Origin: Crocinitomix sp044361315
GTDB taxonomy: Bacteria; Bacteroidota; Bacteroidia; Flavobacteriales_D; Crocinitomicaceae
DNA length: 64,000 bases
Assembly (NCBI GenBank): GCA_044361315.1
Contig: JBIKJA010000002.1
Coordinates: forward strand, 302,563 to 366,562
Direction: 5' to 3'
Positions 9,623 through 19,007 of this stretch are shown here, one piece after another (positions within the stretch are counted from its first letter, which is position 1; each line of letters begins with the position of its first letter). The translations under genes were made by a program, and so were the position numbers. Below the pieces are notes generated by a model. That model was given only the letters and a program-made list of their open reading frames with translations, was not told the DNA's origin and searched no databases.

Positions 9623-10331
9623 TTTTTAGAAATAAGTCTTTGTGTTTTTCAAATTCTTCTGTGGCCTGAGTGTAATCATCCGGACGACCTATATCTAGCC
9701 AAAATCCGTTAAATTTTAATACGTTTGGAAATCTTTTCGAATGAATTAAATCCAACATCAACTGATCAAATCCGTAACTTTCGTTGTAAGGAATAAAGTT
9801 CAAAATTTCCGCACTCAACATGTAAACTCCCATGCTTACTTCAAATCGTGAAACAGGTTTTTCTTTGAAATCAACCAATTGGTTTTGTTCATTAACATCC
9901 AAAACACCATACAAATTAACGTGTTCACGGGCATAGGATGAAACGGTGAAAATCGCCTTCGTTGAGACGTGATTTTCATAAAAATTCGAATAATTTAAAT
10001 CCGTCAAAATATCGCCATTCATCACTAAAAAATTAGCAGGTAAATCGTTAATTAAACTCAATGGGCCCATTGTGGACAAGGGCTTTTCTTCGAGTGAATA
10101 ATCGATTTTAATTCCCCATTTTTGACCATCCCCAAAATACGATTTAATTAGGTCTGCTTGATGATTGACAGTAATTGTAATATGATCAAATTTAGCATGA
10201 ACGAGTTGTTTAATAATGATTTCCAAAATTGGATAATCGCCAATTGGAACAAGCGGTTTAGGTAAGACAATCGTATAAGGACGCAAACGTGTTCCTTTAC
10301 CACCAGCTAATATCACCGCACGTTTAGACAT
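9615..10331 (-). CDS. Sugar-phosphate nucleotidyltransferase
   Basis: 238 residues. It opens with VILAGGKGTRLRPYTIVLPK, the nucleotide-binding signature of RmlA/ManC/HddC-type enzymes, followed by KPLVPIGDYPILEIII. The metal-binding Asp lies in LVMNGDILTD, and GFWLDIGRPDDYTQATE closes the active site. It transfers NMP to a sugar 1-phosphate in the cytoplasm. The short length, without a C-terminal beta-helix, fits mannose-1-phosphate or heptose-1-phosphate guanylyltransferases as well as glucose-1-phosphate types. It overlaps both neighbours by 8 nt. Confidence 0.87.
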   Translation of the reverse strand: MSKRAVILAGGKGTRLRPYTIVLPKPLVPIGDYPILEIIIKQLVHAKFDHITITVNHQADLIKSYFGDGQKWGIKIDYSLEEKPLSTMGPLSLINDLPANFLVMNGDILTDLNYSNFYENHVSTKAIFTVSSYAREHVNLYGVLDVNEQNQLVDFKEKPVSRFEVSMGVYMLSAEILNFIPYNESYGFDQLMLDLIHSKRFPNVLKFNGFWLDIGRPDDYTQATEEFEKHKDLFLKNE

Positions 10332-11316
10332 TGTATAAATTGGTTTTATAGTGATTTAAATTACTCGGTTCTGCAAACCATTCAATGGTTTTGGTTAGAC
10401 CATATTCCATGGAGAATTGAGGTTTAAAACCAGTTAACTGTTTAATTTTAGAATTGTCACACCACAAACGTGAAACCTCGCTTTTTTGAGGCCGAATTCG
10501 TTGCGGATCTACTTCAAATTGTACATTAGAATTCATTATTTTTTTGATCAATTCAAAGGTGTCTTTGATACTAATTTCAAAGTTTGAGCCTATGTTTACA
10601 ATTTCACCAATTGTTTGATCTGATTTTGCTATTTCGACAAATCCTTTGCAGGTATCTTGGACATAATTAAAATCTCGTGTAGGCGAAAGATCCCCGACTT
10701 GTATCACCTTGCTCCCACTTGCAATTTGCGAAATGATGGAGGGTATAATCGCTCGGGCAGATTGGCGAGGACCATAAGTGTTGAATGGCCGTGCAATGGT
10801 TAAAGGCAGATTAAAGGCATTAAAAAAACTCATTGCCATGTTATCTGCACCAATTTTACTGGCACTGTAGGGAGATTGTGGTTGAAGTGGATGTTTCTCA
10901 TCAATAGGTACATAAAGCGCCGACCCATAAACTTCGGATGTGGACGTATGAATTATTTTTTGGCAACCATTTTGAAGTGCTGCTTGACAGATATTTAATG
11001 TTCCTGAGATATTCGTTTCGACATAGGAAGAAGGCGCAACATACGAATAAGGAATCGCAATCAAAGCAGCTAAGTGAAAAATAAGATCAACCCCTTTCGT
11101 TATTTCTAAACAATAATGAGGATCTCTAATGTCTCCTGACAAAACTTCAATTTCGTTTAAATCCTTTAGTTGCTCAAGCCATCCCCAATTATTAAATGAA
11201 TTGTATTGCGAGAGCGCCTTAATCTTGCATCCTTCAGACAACAACATTTCTGTTAGATGTGAACCAATAAAGCCATCTGCACCCGTTACTAATACTGTTT
11301 TACCTTTTAAAATCAT
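10324..11316 (-). CDS. NAD-dependent 4,6-dehydratase/epimerase, LegB-like
   Basis: 330 residues, extended SDR. Features are VTGADGFIGSHLTEMLL, the catalytic triad region TSTSEVYGSA with SPYSASKIGAD, then ARPFNTYGPRQSARAIIP and SPTRDFNYVQDT. This combination is close to the LegB group of UDP-sugar 4,6-dehydratases, which make a 4-keto-6-deoxy sugar. The likely downstream step is a PLP aminotransferase such as the one at 16937. No sialic-acid-type synthase is in the window, so legionaminic acid itself is not implied. It starts 89 nt downstream of the GT2 gene. Confidence 0.82.
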   Translation of the reverse strand: MILKGKTVLVTGADGFIGSHLTEMLLSEGCKIKALSQYNSFNNWGWLEQLKDLNEIEVLSGDIRDPHYCLEITKGVDLIFHLAALIAIPYSYVAPSSYVETNISGTLNICQAALQNGCQKIIHTSTSEVYGSALYVPIDEKHPLQPQSPYSASKIGADNMAMSFFNAFNLPLTIARPFNTYGPRQSARAIIPSIISQIASGSKVIQVGDLSPTRDFNYVQDTCKGFVEIAKSDQTIGEIVNIGSNFEISIKDTFELIKKIMNSNVQFEVDPQRIRPQKSEVSRLWCDNSKIKQLTGFKPQFSMEYGLTKTIEWFAEPSNLNHYKTNLYNV

Positions 11317-11405
11317 ATTGCCTAAAATTAATCAAAACTAATCTATTTCACGAATCTAGCTTTTATAAATTGTCCGAACATCTTATTTATAATTGATTCC
11401 TTCCT

Positions 11406-12398
11406 TTATGACTTATTTCGTCTCTTTGAAATGTAATACCTTACTAAACTTAAATCAAATTTACTTGCTTTTAATAATTCAAAAAATCCAATTTTGTGCG
11501 CATCGATTAACTTAAACAAAACTCGTTTTAGCGCTGAATCAACAACAGTTTTGAGCTCATTTGGAGGATAAACCTGACTTGATTCGTTAGCTTTTAAAAT
11601 TTTTTGTGCATGTTCAAAATAAGCTGCATATTTTGATTGAGGTGCTGATTTTTTTGACAATTCAAGGTGAGTTTGGAGGCTTTTTTCAGTCACCACTATT
11701 CCTAAATCCGTCAAAATTAATGTGTATATTTTTCGATAGGCTTCCAATTTATTTTCCTCAATTTGAGGATTATTATTATACTCTCCCTGACGATAAAAAT
11801 AAAGGGGCTGATTCAAACTAGTTGCATTCCCTAAATCTTTGAGGCGATAAAAAAGAAAATAATCTTCTAATCGCCAAAAACCATCTAGGTAGGTAATTTG
11901 ATTTGTTGTAAAAAGCGAGGTTCTAAAAATACAGGATGCATGACCCACACTATGATTAAAGACTAAATTTGCTTTGTTCATGAACGGATTTTCCTCGTAG
12001 TTTTGTAAATCATTTCTCGAACCAAATGTCTGAATACTAGAACTACAAATGTCAAAATCAGGATTTGTATCCAAAAAATTAATCAATTTTTCAAATCGAT
12101 CAGGCGCAGAAATATCATCTCCATCCATTCGAATGAAATAAGGACTAGTAATTTTTGACAAGCCTAGGTTTAACGCATCAACAATGCCTGATTGTTTGTC
12201 CTTTTGATACAGTTGAATTCGATCATCCTGAAAAGCGCTTATGATTTCAATACTTTTATCGGTTGAACAATCATCCACGATTATAACCACAAAATCAGAA
12301 AAGGTTTGATTAACCAAACTTTCCAAACATTCCTTCAAATAAGGTTCATTATTAAAGTTAGGCATCAAAACAGATAATTTCACTTCATTCTCGCTCAT
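11406..12398 (-). CDS. GT2 family glycosyltransferase
   Basis: 330 residues. The GT-A domain spans residues about 5-220: LSVLMPNFNNEPYLKECLES, VVIIVDDCSTDKS (first Asp) and FIRMDGDDISAPDRF with the metal-binding DxD. The C-terminal 100 residues are alpha-helical, with a basic tail that may contact the membrane. It lies 11 nt downstream of the GT4 gene at 12410. Likely role: transfer of a sugar to the undecaprenyl-linked repeat unit. Donor sugar unknown. Confidence 0.88.
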   Translation of the reverse strand: MSENEVKLSVLMPNFNNEPYLKECLESLVNQTFSDFVVIIVDDCSTDKSIEIISAFQDDRIQLYQKDKQSGIVDALNLGLSKITSPYFIRMDGDDISAPDRFEKLINFLDTNPDFDICSSSIQTFGSRNDLQNYEENPFMNKANLVFNHSVGHASCIFRTSLFTTNQITYLDGFWRLEDYFLFYRLKDLGNATSLNQPLYFYRQGEYNNNPQIEENKLEAYRKIYTLILTDLGIVVTEKSLQTHLELSKKSAPQSKYAAYFEHAQKILKANESSQVYPPNELKTVVDSALKRVLFKLIDAHKIGFFELLKASKFDLSLVRYYISKRRNKS

Positions 12399-12409
12399 TA
12401 CGCCGATTT

Positions 12410-13612
12410 TTAGGTGATTGATTGAACTAATTTTGAATAATTTTTTGTCGCATGAAACTTTTCTAACGTTAATTTTTGAATGTTTTCACGTTCTTTTAAT
12501 CCAAATTTATTTGCTTCAAAAATTGTTCGAATGGCATCCGTAATAGCTTGGCTGTTCGCCTCTGGCGACAAAACGATACCAGTTTGCTCATTGACAATAT
12601 CTACTACCCCTCCAACACCCAAAACCACTGCTGGAATTCCGAACCCTTGTGCTTCAATTATTGACATTCCCAATCCTTCTGTTTCGCTGGTGTGAATGAA
12701 TAAATCAATCGAATGTTTTTGATAAAATTCAATGATTTCGATATTTGGTAGGTTTCCCATCAAATGCGCTTGAATGTGCGGAGGTAATTGATCACATTCT
12801 TTTTGAATAACTTCCTTCAATGGGCCATCTCCAAAATGTCGCCAAACTGTTTTAAATGGAAGTAATTTTATGGCAGCTACTATTTTCGAAACTTGTTTTA
12901 AAGGAATTAATCCTCCACATGAAACAATTGAACACGTATCTGATTTTATAAAATTCGATAATCCATTGTCTTGAAAACCATGATGGGCTAATTCTAATTT
13001 ATGCGGAAATATTTTTTTCGCCTTTAAGTAATTGAATGCTGGCGAAGACACAACAAAGACTCGCTTAACATTTTTAAAATTAAATAATTGAAAAGGATTG
13101 TAATTGCCTAGGTGACGTTCATCAAAAATATCGTATCCATTTACTCTAAAACAAAACTCATCTATTTTTTTGGTGTCTTTTAAAATTGCCAACATCAATG
13201 CACCATCGTTCATCCAAAAAGAATAAAAAAAGTTGTCATAATTAGCGTCTATTTCTTTCACGAAAGTTTCGCTTGCCAATTTGTTTTTTATAATGGAACG
13301 AATCAAGAATTTACTTCGTTTTAAAATGGTCATTTTTTTGGATGATTGCCAAAACTCTTGCCACATAATCCTGCAAATCAACCCTAATGCGCTCAATAAA
13401 TGGTTGAATTTAATTTTTTGTGATTTGTCGGTAAGTGCGAAATTAACGTAAACATTTGCTGGTAAAGACCGTTGTGGTTTTTCAACCTTTATGATGGGAA
13501 ATATTTCAATGCGATCGAAATGTTTTGCAAGTTCTTGAATTTCGAGCAAAAAAAACTGTTCACCTCCACCAAAGGGAAATGTCTCAGAAATAATACTCAA
13601 TTTTTTCTTCAT
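12410..13612 (-). CDS. GT4 family glycosyltransferase
   Basis: The ATG at 13612 gives MKKKLSIISETFPFGGGEQF, a proper GT-B N-terminal glycine loop; an upstream in-frame TTG at 13633 adds seven residues and is less likely. The 400-residue product has SIVSCGGLIPLKQVSKI and ETEGLGMSIIEAQGFG, the EX7E donor-phosphate motif, then GIPAVVLGVGGVVDIV. First gene of the minus-strand polysaccharide operon. The 13613-13798 gap to the divergent epimerase must carry promoters for both blocks; no clear -7 box was recognised there. Confidence 0.87.
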   Translation of the reverse strand: MKKKLSIISETFPFGGGEQFFLLEIQELAKHFDRIEIFPIIKVEKPQRSLPANVYVNFALTDKSQKIKFNHLLSALGLICRIMWQEFWQSSKKMTILKRSKFLIRSIIKNKLASETFVKEIDANYDNFFYSFWMNDGALMLAILKDTKKIDEFCFRVNGYDIFDERHLGNYNPFQLFNFKNVKRVFVVSSPAFNYLKAKKIFPHKLELAHHGFQDNGLSNFIKSDTCSIVSCGGLIPLKQVSKIVAAIKLLPFKTVWRHFGDGPLKEVIQKECDQLPPHIQAHLMGNLPNIEIIEFYQKHSIDLFIHTSETEGLGMSIIEAQGFGIPAVVLGVGGVVDIVNEQTGIVLSPEANSQAITDAIRTIFEANKFGLKERENIQKLTLEKFHATKNYSKLVQSIT

Positions 13613-13798
13613 AACGCGATCCAAAGGTAACAAGAGTTTGACAAATGTAACCTCTTTAGGCGCGATGTTTTACTCGGATTTATAAATCGATTAATCGAAA
13701 CGAGGCCTAAAGTTGGAATAAATATCCCTGAGGTCACTCAAAAGATTATTTACGAAATCAATTTTATTGTAACTTTACCTTTTAGATTTAAAACAAGC

Positions 13799-14743
13799 AT
13801 GCGAGAAATTTTAATTACAGGCGGTGCTGGAAATGTTGGCAGTGCCTTAGCGGAATATCTTTTAACGGACTTAAATACACAGGTTACCGTCGTTGATAAT
13901 CTCTCCACTGGAAGCATATCAAAACTACCAATTGGTAAATCAAATCTTACGTTTATAAAGGCTGATGTCAACCGATACGATGAAATTTCAGAAGTCATGC
14001 TTTCTCACCGATTTGACTATGTTTTTCATTATGCAGCCTATGTTGGTGTTCAGCGGACGCAAGAAAATCCTATTCGGGTTCTAGAGGATATTCAAGGAAT
14101 TAAAAATGTCTTATCACTTTCAAAAAATACTGGGGTTAAGCGATTTTTCTTTTCTTCTTCATCCGAAGTTTATGGTGAGCCTGTTACAATTCCACAGCAC
14201 GAAGAAACGACACCTTTAAATTCACGTGTTCCTTATGCGGTAGTAAAAAACGTCGCCGAAGCTTTTTGTAAATCTTATTATCAAGAATATGGTTTGAATT
14301 ATACCATCTTCCGCTTTTTCAATACGTACGGGCCAAATCAGACAGATGATTTCGTGATGGTTAAATTCATCTCACAAGCGCTTAAAAACGATCCAATTAC
14401 TATATTTGGAGACGGAACACAAAGCCGTACATTTTGTTACGTCACGGATAATATTGAAGCTACCGTTAAAACGCTTGACAAAGAATTGTTTAATAATGAC
14501 GTAATTAACATAGGCGGGGATGTCGTGATGTCCATACTTGAACTTGCTGAGTTAATTATAAAATTAACGAATAGTTCTTCCCAAATAATTTTTTTACCTC
14601 CCTTGAAAGATGGCGATATGACTAGAAGACAACCTGATAATACGAAAATGAAAAAAATTCTTGGGCGAGATTTAATTAGCATTGAAAAAGGTATTAAAAA
14701 ACTTCTCGAAAATAAAGTATTTATAAGTCAATTAACGAATTAA
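13799..14743 (+). CDS. NAD-dependent nucleotide-sugar epimerase/dehydratase
   Basis: 314 residues, extended SDR. Rossmann motif TGGAGNVGSALAEYLL; active site FFSSSSEVYGEP and VPYAVVKNVAEAF (Tyr-x3-Lys); FRFFNTYGPNQTDDFV; and TFCYVTDNIEATVK. It resembles UDP-glucose 4-epimerase and UDP-glucuronate decarboxylase relatives. First gene of the plus-strand polysaccharide block, and the permease follows after 5 nt. Together with the SDRs at 8768, 10324 and 18046 it suggests several modified sugars in the final polymer. Confidence 0.83.
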   Translation: MREILITGGAGNVGSALAEYLLTDLNTQVTVVDNLSTGSISKLPIGKSNLTFIKADVNRYDEISEVMLSHRFDYVFHYAAYVGVQRTQENPIRVLEDIQGIKNVLSLSKNTGVKRFFFSSSSEVYGEPVTIPQHEETTPLNSRVPYAVVKNVAEAFCKSYYQEYGLNYTIFRFFNTYGPNQTDDFVMVKFISQALKNDPITIFGDGTQSRTFCYVTDNIEATVKTLDKELFNNDVINIGGDVVMSILELAELIIKLTNSSSQIIFLPPLKDGDMTRRQPDNTKMKKILGRDLISIEKGIKKLLENKVFISQLTN

Positions 14744-14748
14744 GAAAC

Positions 14749-15597
14749 ATGGGAGAAGAACAATGGGATCTCGAACTTAAGCCTAAATCCAATTGGATGG
14801 ACTTGAGATTGGCGGAACTTTGGAGTTATAGAGATTTGCTCGTCCTATTTGTCAAACGTGATTTCGTTTCTATCTACAAACAAACTATTTTAGGGCCACT
14901 TTGGTTTTTTATTCAACCAATTTTAACGACCCTAATGTTTGCCTTAATTTTTGGTTATTTTGGAAATCTAAGTACAGAAGGAATTCCACCATTTTTGTTT
15001 TACCTCACAGGCTTAACTTTGTGGAATTATTTTTCTGAATGTTTGATGAAAACTTCCGAAACTTTTGTTAAGAATCAAAATCTCTTTGGTAAAGTATTTT
15101 TCCCTAGATTAATTGTTCCATTATCTATTATCTTGTCCTCACTCTTAAAATTTGGCATTCAATTTATTTTATTTTCCCTTGTTTGGATATATTATTATTT
15201 TATCGCAAAAGATCAATCTATTCTGCCAAATTTGGTCATACTATTGACACCCTTTTTAATCCTCATAATGGCCGGATTAAGCTTAGGATTCGGTATTATT
15301 TTCTCTTCTATTACAACAAAATACAAAGATATGAATTTTTTACTAGCCTTTGGAATTCAATTACTCATGTATGCCTCTTCGGTGGTGATTCCAATTTCGG
15401 CTGTGGGTTCTTACGCTTGGGTGTTTCGGCTAAATCCTATGGTAAATTTGATTGAATCATTTCGATATGCTTTTTTAGGTGCAGGGGAGTTTAATTTATT
15501 TTGGTTAGGATACAGTTTTGTATTTATGTGTATTTTACTTTTTTTCGGGATAGTTGTTTTTAACAAAGTCGAAAAATCATTTATGGATACGGTTTAA
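14749..15597 (+). CDS. Polysaccharide ABC transporter permease, Wzm-like
   Basis: 282 residues with about six transmembrane segments (for example LGPLWFFIQPILTTLMFALI and LSIILSSLLKFGIQFILFSL). The N-terminal amphipathic stretch ELWSYRDLLVLFVKRDFVSI is the hallmark of the ABC2-type O-antigen/teichoic acid exporters. It moves the undecaprenyl-linked polymer across the inner membrane with the ATPase encoded 57 nt downstream. The partner and sequence argue for O-antigen export of the ABC-dependent kind, in which the full chain is finished in the cytoplasm. Confidence 0.92.
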   Translation: MGEEQWDLELKPKSNWMDLRLAELWSYRDLLVLFVKRDFVSIYKQTILGPLWFFIQPILTTLMFALIFGYFGNLSTEGIPPFLFYLTGLTLWNYFSECLMKTSETFVKNQNLFGKVFFPRLIVPLSIILSSLLKFGIQFILFSLVWIYYYFIAKDQSILPNLVILLTPFLILIMAGLSLGFGIIFSSITTKYKDMNFLLAFGIQLLMYASSVVIPISAVGSYAWVFRLNPMVNLIESFRYAFLGAGEFNLFWLGYSFVFMCILLFFGIVVFNKVEKSFMDTV

Positions 15598-15654
15598 TCC
15601 AGAGAATTGATGGAACACAAACTAAAAATATCAAATCAACGAGGTCAATAAGTC

Positions 15655-16935
15655 ATGTCAATTGTTCTAAAGGCAGAAAACATATCGAAACAATATCGCT
15701 TAGGGCAGATTGGCACAGGAACTTTGTCGCATGATTTAGTTCGATTTTGGCATAAGGTTCGCGGAAAAGAAGACCCCTATTTGAAGGTTGGCGTGTCAAA
15801 CGACCGTACCTCTGGAGAAACTAGTGGATATGTGTGGGCACTAAAGGACATTAATTTTGAGATTGCTCAAGGTGAAATGGTAGGAATTATTGGGAAGAAC
15901 GGCGCAGGCAAATCAACCTTATTAAAATTACTTTCAAGGGTCACTGCTCCTACAACTGGCTCAATTAAAATTAAAGGACGAATTGCCGCATTATTAGAAG
16001 TTGGAACTGGATTTCATCCTGAATTAACAGGAAGAGAAAATATTTACCTCAACGGTGCAATTTTAGGCATGAAACGCGCTGAAATCGGCGCGAAATTAAA
16101 CGAGATAATTGAATTTTCAGGTTGTCAAAAATACATTGACACTCCCGTAAAGCGATATTCGTCAGGTATGATTGTGCGATTAGGTTTTGCCGTCGCCGCT
16201 CACCTCGAACCTGAAATTTTAATTGTGGACGAAGTTTTGGCAGTTGGTGATGCTGAGTTTCAAGAAAAATGTATCGGCAAGATGAAAGACATCAGCAATG
16301 CTGGCCGAACGGTTATTTTTGTAAGTCATAATATGGCATCCATGAAAGCACTTTGCCAAAAGGGCGTTTTGATGGAACATGGCCAAATAATTCAAATAGG
16401 TCCGATGAATGATGTGATTGAAACTTATCTTTCAAGAACCACTAAAATGTCAATTTCTGGTGAAATTCCAGCAAATGCCTCAAGCATCAATACCGGTTTG
16501 GTGAAATTTACGTCAATTTTGCTCCAAAACTCACATAGCGTAGCAGTTCAAAACGTTAATTATCAATCCAGCTTAAATTTTACGATGCAACTTCGGTCGG
16601 AGGTTGAACTAAAGGATGTTATTTTGGATTTGCGAATCAATACTCGTGACGGTGTCGAATTGGTTCACACAATGAATAAATACACGCATCCTGAAAAACA
16701 ATCAATTTCTATTGGTTTAAATGAAATCACTTGTCAAATCAAAAATCAGTTGCAGCCAGGAAATTATGCTGTTAGTATTGGTGTGCATGAAACCAATGGT
16801 ATGTCACTAGATTTTGTTGAAAACATTCTTGATTTTACTGTTTTAAATGTAGGAGAGGGCGAAAATGCTGGATTTATCTACGATTTTAAACTAGGCCACG
16901 TGTTTTTTAACTCTACTTGGAAAATAAAAAATTAA
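15655..16935 (+). CDS. Polysaccharide ABC transporter ATPase, Wzt-like with C-terminal carbohydrate-binding domain
   Basis: 426 residues. The ATPase domain covers about 1-255: Walker A GKNGAGKST at 80-88, signature YSSGM at 168-172, Walker B ILIVDEVLAVGD at 188-199, then the His switch VSHNMASM. Residues about 290-425 form a beta-sandwich typical of Wzt C-terminal domains, which recognise the terminal modification of the finished chain. That implies the polymer carries a chain-end cap, for which no methyltransferase or kinase is present in this cluster. It partners with the permease upstream. Confidence 0.92.
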   Translation: MSIVLKAENISKQYRLGQIGTGTLSHDLVRFWHKVRGKEDPYLKVGVSNDRTSGETSGYVWALKDINFEIAQGEMVGIIGKNGAGKSTLLKLLSRVTAPTTGSIKIKGRIAALLEVGTGFHPELTGRENIYLNGAILGMKRAEIGAKLNEIIEFSGCQKYIDTPVKRYSSGMIVRLGFAVAAHLEPEILIVDEVLAVGDAEFQEKCIGKMKDISNAGRTVIFVSHNMASMKALCQKGVLMEHGQIIQIGPMNDVIETYLSRTTKMSISGEIPANASSINTGLVKFTSILLQNSHSVAVQNVNYQSSLNFTMQLRSEVELKDVILDLRINTRDGVELVHTMNKYTHPEKQSISIGLNEITCQIKNQLQPGNYAVSIGVHETNGMSLDFVENILDFTVLNVGEGENAGFIYDFKLGHVFFNSTWKIKN

Positions 16936-16936
16936 T

Positions 16937-18040
16937 ATGCAGTTCATTCCACTTGCCAGTCCTAATATACTCGACAAAGACATTCAAGAAGTGGTAGATG
17001 TATTGAAAACAGGAATGCTAGTTCAAGGTAAAAAAGTGCTCGAATTAGAGACGAATGTGGGCAATTTTGTTCAAGCTAAACATGTGGCTGCAGTATCCAA
17101 TGGTACAGCGACCATGCATTTGGCTTTAATTGCGTTGGGAATTGGACCAGGAGATGAGGTAATTGTACCAGCATTTTCATACATAGCAACAGCCAACGTG
17201 GTTGAATTAGTTGGTGCAACCCCCATATTTGTAGATATTAATATACGCACCTTTAATATCGACTTGAGTCAAATAGAATCAAAAATAACGGCTAAAACAA
17301 AAGCCATAATTCCTGTCCATGAGTTTGGTTTAGCTTGTGAAATACTCGAAATTATGCAGTTAGCGGATAAGCATAAGCTTTTTGTGATCGAAGATGCAGC
17401 ATGTGCGTTAGGTGCGAAATACAAAGGAATAAATGTTGGAACATTTGGTCATTTTGGTTCATTTTCGCTTCACCCGCGCAAGGCAATTTCATCTGGCGAA
17501 GGAGGTTTATTGGTTTGTAAATCAGTAAATTACTTGAACAAGATTCAAATCCTTAGAAACCACGGCATTGAACTACAAAATGGGAAAATGGATTTTGTAG
17601 CAGCCGGATTTAATTATCGGATGACTGATTTTCAAGCGGCTCTAGTAAATAGTCAGTTACAGCGATTAAATGATACCTTAATCTATAAAAACGATTTGGC
17701 AAATACCTATTTTGAACACCTCGATGGAGCAAAAATGAACTTGCCAGAAACACCAGATCATTGTACGCATACTTGGCAAACATTCCATGTCCTACTTGAT
17801 CCTAAAATTGACAGGGATGCAATCATCGACCAACTTAAAAACAAAGGGATTGGAACAAATTATGGGGCACAATGTATTCCTGCCCAAACCTTTTACCACC
17901 AAAAATATGGATTTGATAGCCAACGTCAATTCCCAAACGCCTATTATGCGTATACCAGTGGAATCGCAATCCCACTTTATGAAAAATTATCCAAGGAAGA
18001 TATTTCTTATATTGCGAAAGAATTAAACAAATTAGTGTAA
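16937..18040 (+). CDS. DegT/DnrJ/EryC1/StrS aminotransferase (sugar aminotransferase)
   Basis: 367 residues, PLP fold type I. The PLP-binding Asp is Asp153 in VIEDAACALGA. The Schiff-base lysine is Lys182 in FSLHPRKAISSGEGG. The C-terminus has NYRMTDFQAAL and NYGAQCIPAQTFY, as in nucleotide-sugar aminotransferases. It should convert a 4-keto (or 3-keto) deoxy sugar, perhaps the product of the LegB-like dehydratase at 10324, to an amino sugar. One of the acyltransferases could then acylate it. It follows the ATPase after 1 nt. Confidence 0.9.
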   Translation: MQFIPLASPNILDKDIQEVVDVLKTGMLVQGKKVLELETNVGNFVQAKHVAAVSNGTATMHLALIALGIGPGDEVIVPAFSYIATANVVELVGATPIFVDINIRTFNIDLSQIESKITAKTKAIIPVHEFGLACEILEIMQLADKHKLFVIEDAACALGAKYKGINVGTFGHFGSFSLHPRKAISSGEGGLLVCKSVNYLNKIQILRNHGIELQNGKMDFVAAGFNYRMTDFQAALVNSQLQRLNDTLIYKNDLANTYFEHLDGAKMNLPETPDHCTHTWQTFHVLLDPKIDRDAIIDQLKNKGIGTNYGAQCIPAQTFYHQKYGFDSQRQFPNAYYAYTSGIAIPLYEKLSKEDISYIAKELNKLV

Positions 18041-18045
18041 AAAAA

Positions 18046-18996
18046 ATGCAAGGAAAAAACATTTTCATCACAGGCGGAGCAGGATTCATTGCGAATACAC
18101 TGATTCAACGTCTCATTGAGAAGAATAAAATAACAGTTTACGATAATTTTCATCGAGATACGTTGACAAACAGTGGTTTTGCTCAACATGAAAATATGAC
18201 CATTATTAAAGGTGATGTACTTGATTTTGACTTGTTATGTGCATCAATGAAAGGAGCGGAAGTGGTCATTCATGCCGCAGGAATTGCAGGGATTGATACG
18301 GTGATTAAAAATCCGGTTAGCACCATGCGAGTGAATATGATCGGCACGGCAAATGCTTTAGAAGCAGCCTTGGTGAATAAAGTAAGCGATCGATTTATTG
18401 ATTTTTCCACCTCAGAAGTATTTGGCTCTATGGCTTTTAGATCGTCTGAAACGGATGAAACGGTTTCGGGGTCAGCTGGTGAAGCGAGATGGACATATGC
18501 AGTAAGTAAATTAGCTGGGGAACATTTGGCACATGCCTACTTTAAGCAAAATAATTTACCAGTAGTTACTGTTAGACCATTTAATGTGTATGGGCCAGGT
18601 CAAACTGGAGAAGGCGCGATACAAATCTTTATAAAAAAAGCACTTAACAACGAGGATATTTACATCCATGGTGACGGAAATCAAATTCGTGCTTGGTGTT
18701 TTGTAGATGATTTTGTTGAATGCTTGTTCCAATGTTTAGAAAATAAAAATGCCATAGGTGAAAGTTTTAATATTGGCAACGCACGCGCAGTGATTACCAT
18801 TTTAGGACTTGCACAAACGGTATGTCGCGTTTTAAAATCGTCTTCAAAAATAAGTTTTCTTGAACCTTTATCGGCGGATATTGCTCTGCGAATACCTTCA
18901 GTTGAAAAAAGCACCAAAATTCTAGGGTATAAATCCAAAATTGATTTGGAAGAAGGAATTCTTAAAACAGCTGAGTGGATGAAATCTCAACAATAA
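18046..18996 (+). CDS. NAD-dependent epimerase/dehydratase (extended SDR)
   Basis: 316 residues. The Rossmann motif is TGGAGFIANTLI, where the third glycine is alanine, as found in some extended SDRs. Other marks are DFSTSEVFGSMAFRSSE, RWTYAVSKLAGEH (catalytic Tyr-x3-Lys), VRPFNVYGPGQTGEGAIQ and RAWCFVDDFVECL. These are the usual sugar-nucleotide dehydratase/epimerase blocks. It lies 5 nt after the aminotransferase. It may supply the keto sugar for that enzyme or make a second modified sugar. Confidence 0.83.
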   Translation: MQGKNIFITGGAGFIANTLIQRLIEKNKITVYDNFHRDTLTNSGFAQHENMTIIKGDVLDFDLLCASMKGAEVVIHAAGIAGIDTVIKNPVSTMRVNMIGTANALEAALVNKVSDRFIDFSTSEVFGSMAFRSSETDETVSGSAGEARWTYAVSKLAGEHLAHAYFKQNNLPVVTVRPFNVYGPGQTGEGAIQIFIKKALNNEDIYIHGDGNQIRAWCFVDDFVECLFQCLENKNAIGESFNIGNARAVITILGLAQTVCRVLKSSSKISFLEPLSADIALRIPSVEKSTKILGYKSKIDLEEGILKTAEWMKSQQ

Positions 18997-19007
18997 TCCA
19001 ACTTTAA

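Noticed and set aside
10324..18040. Legionaminic or pseudaminic acid pathway
   Set aside because: Only LegB-like and aminotransferase genes are present; no NeuB/LegI-type synthase or CMP-sugar transferase was found.
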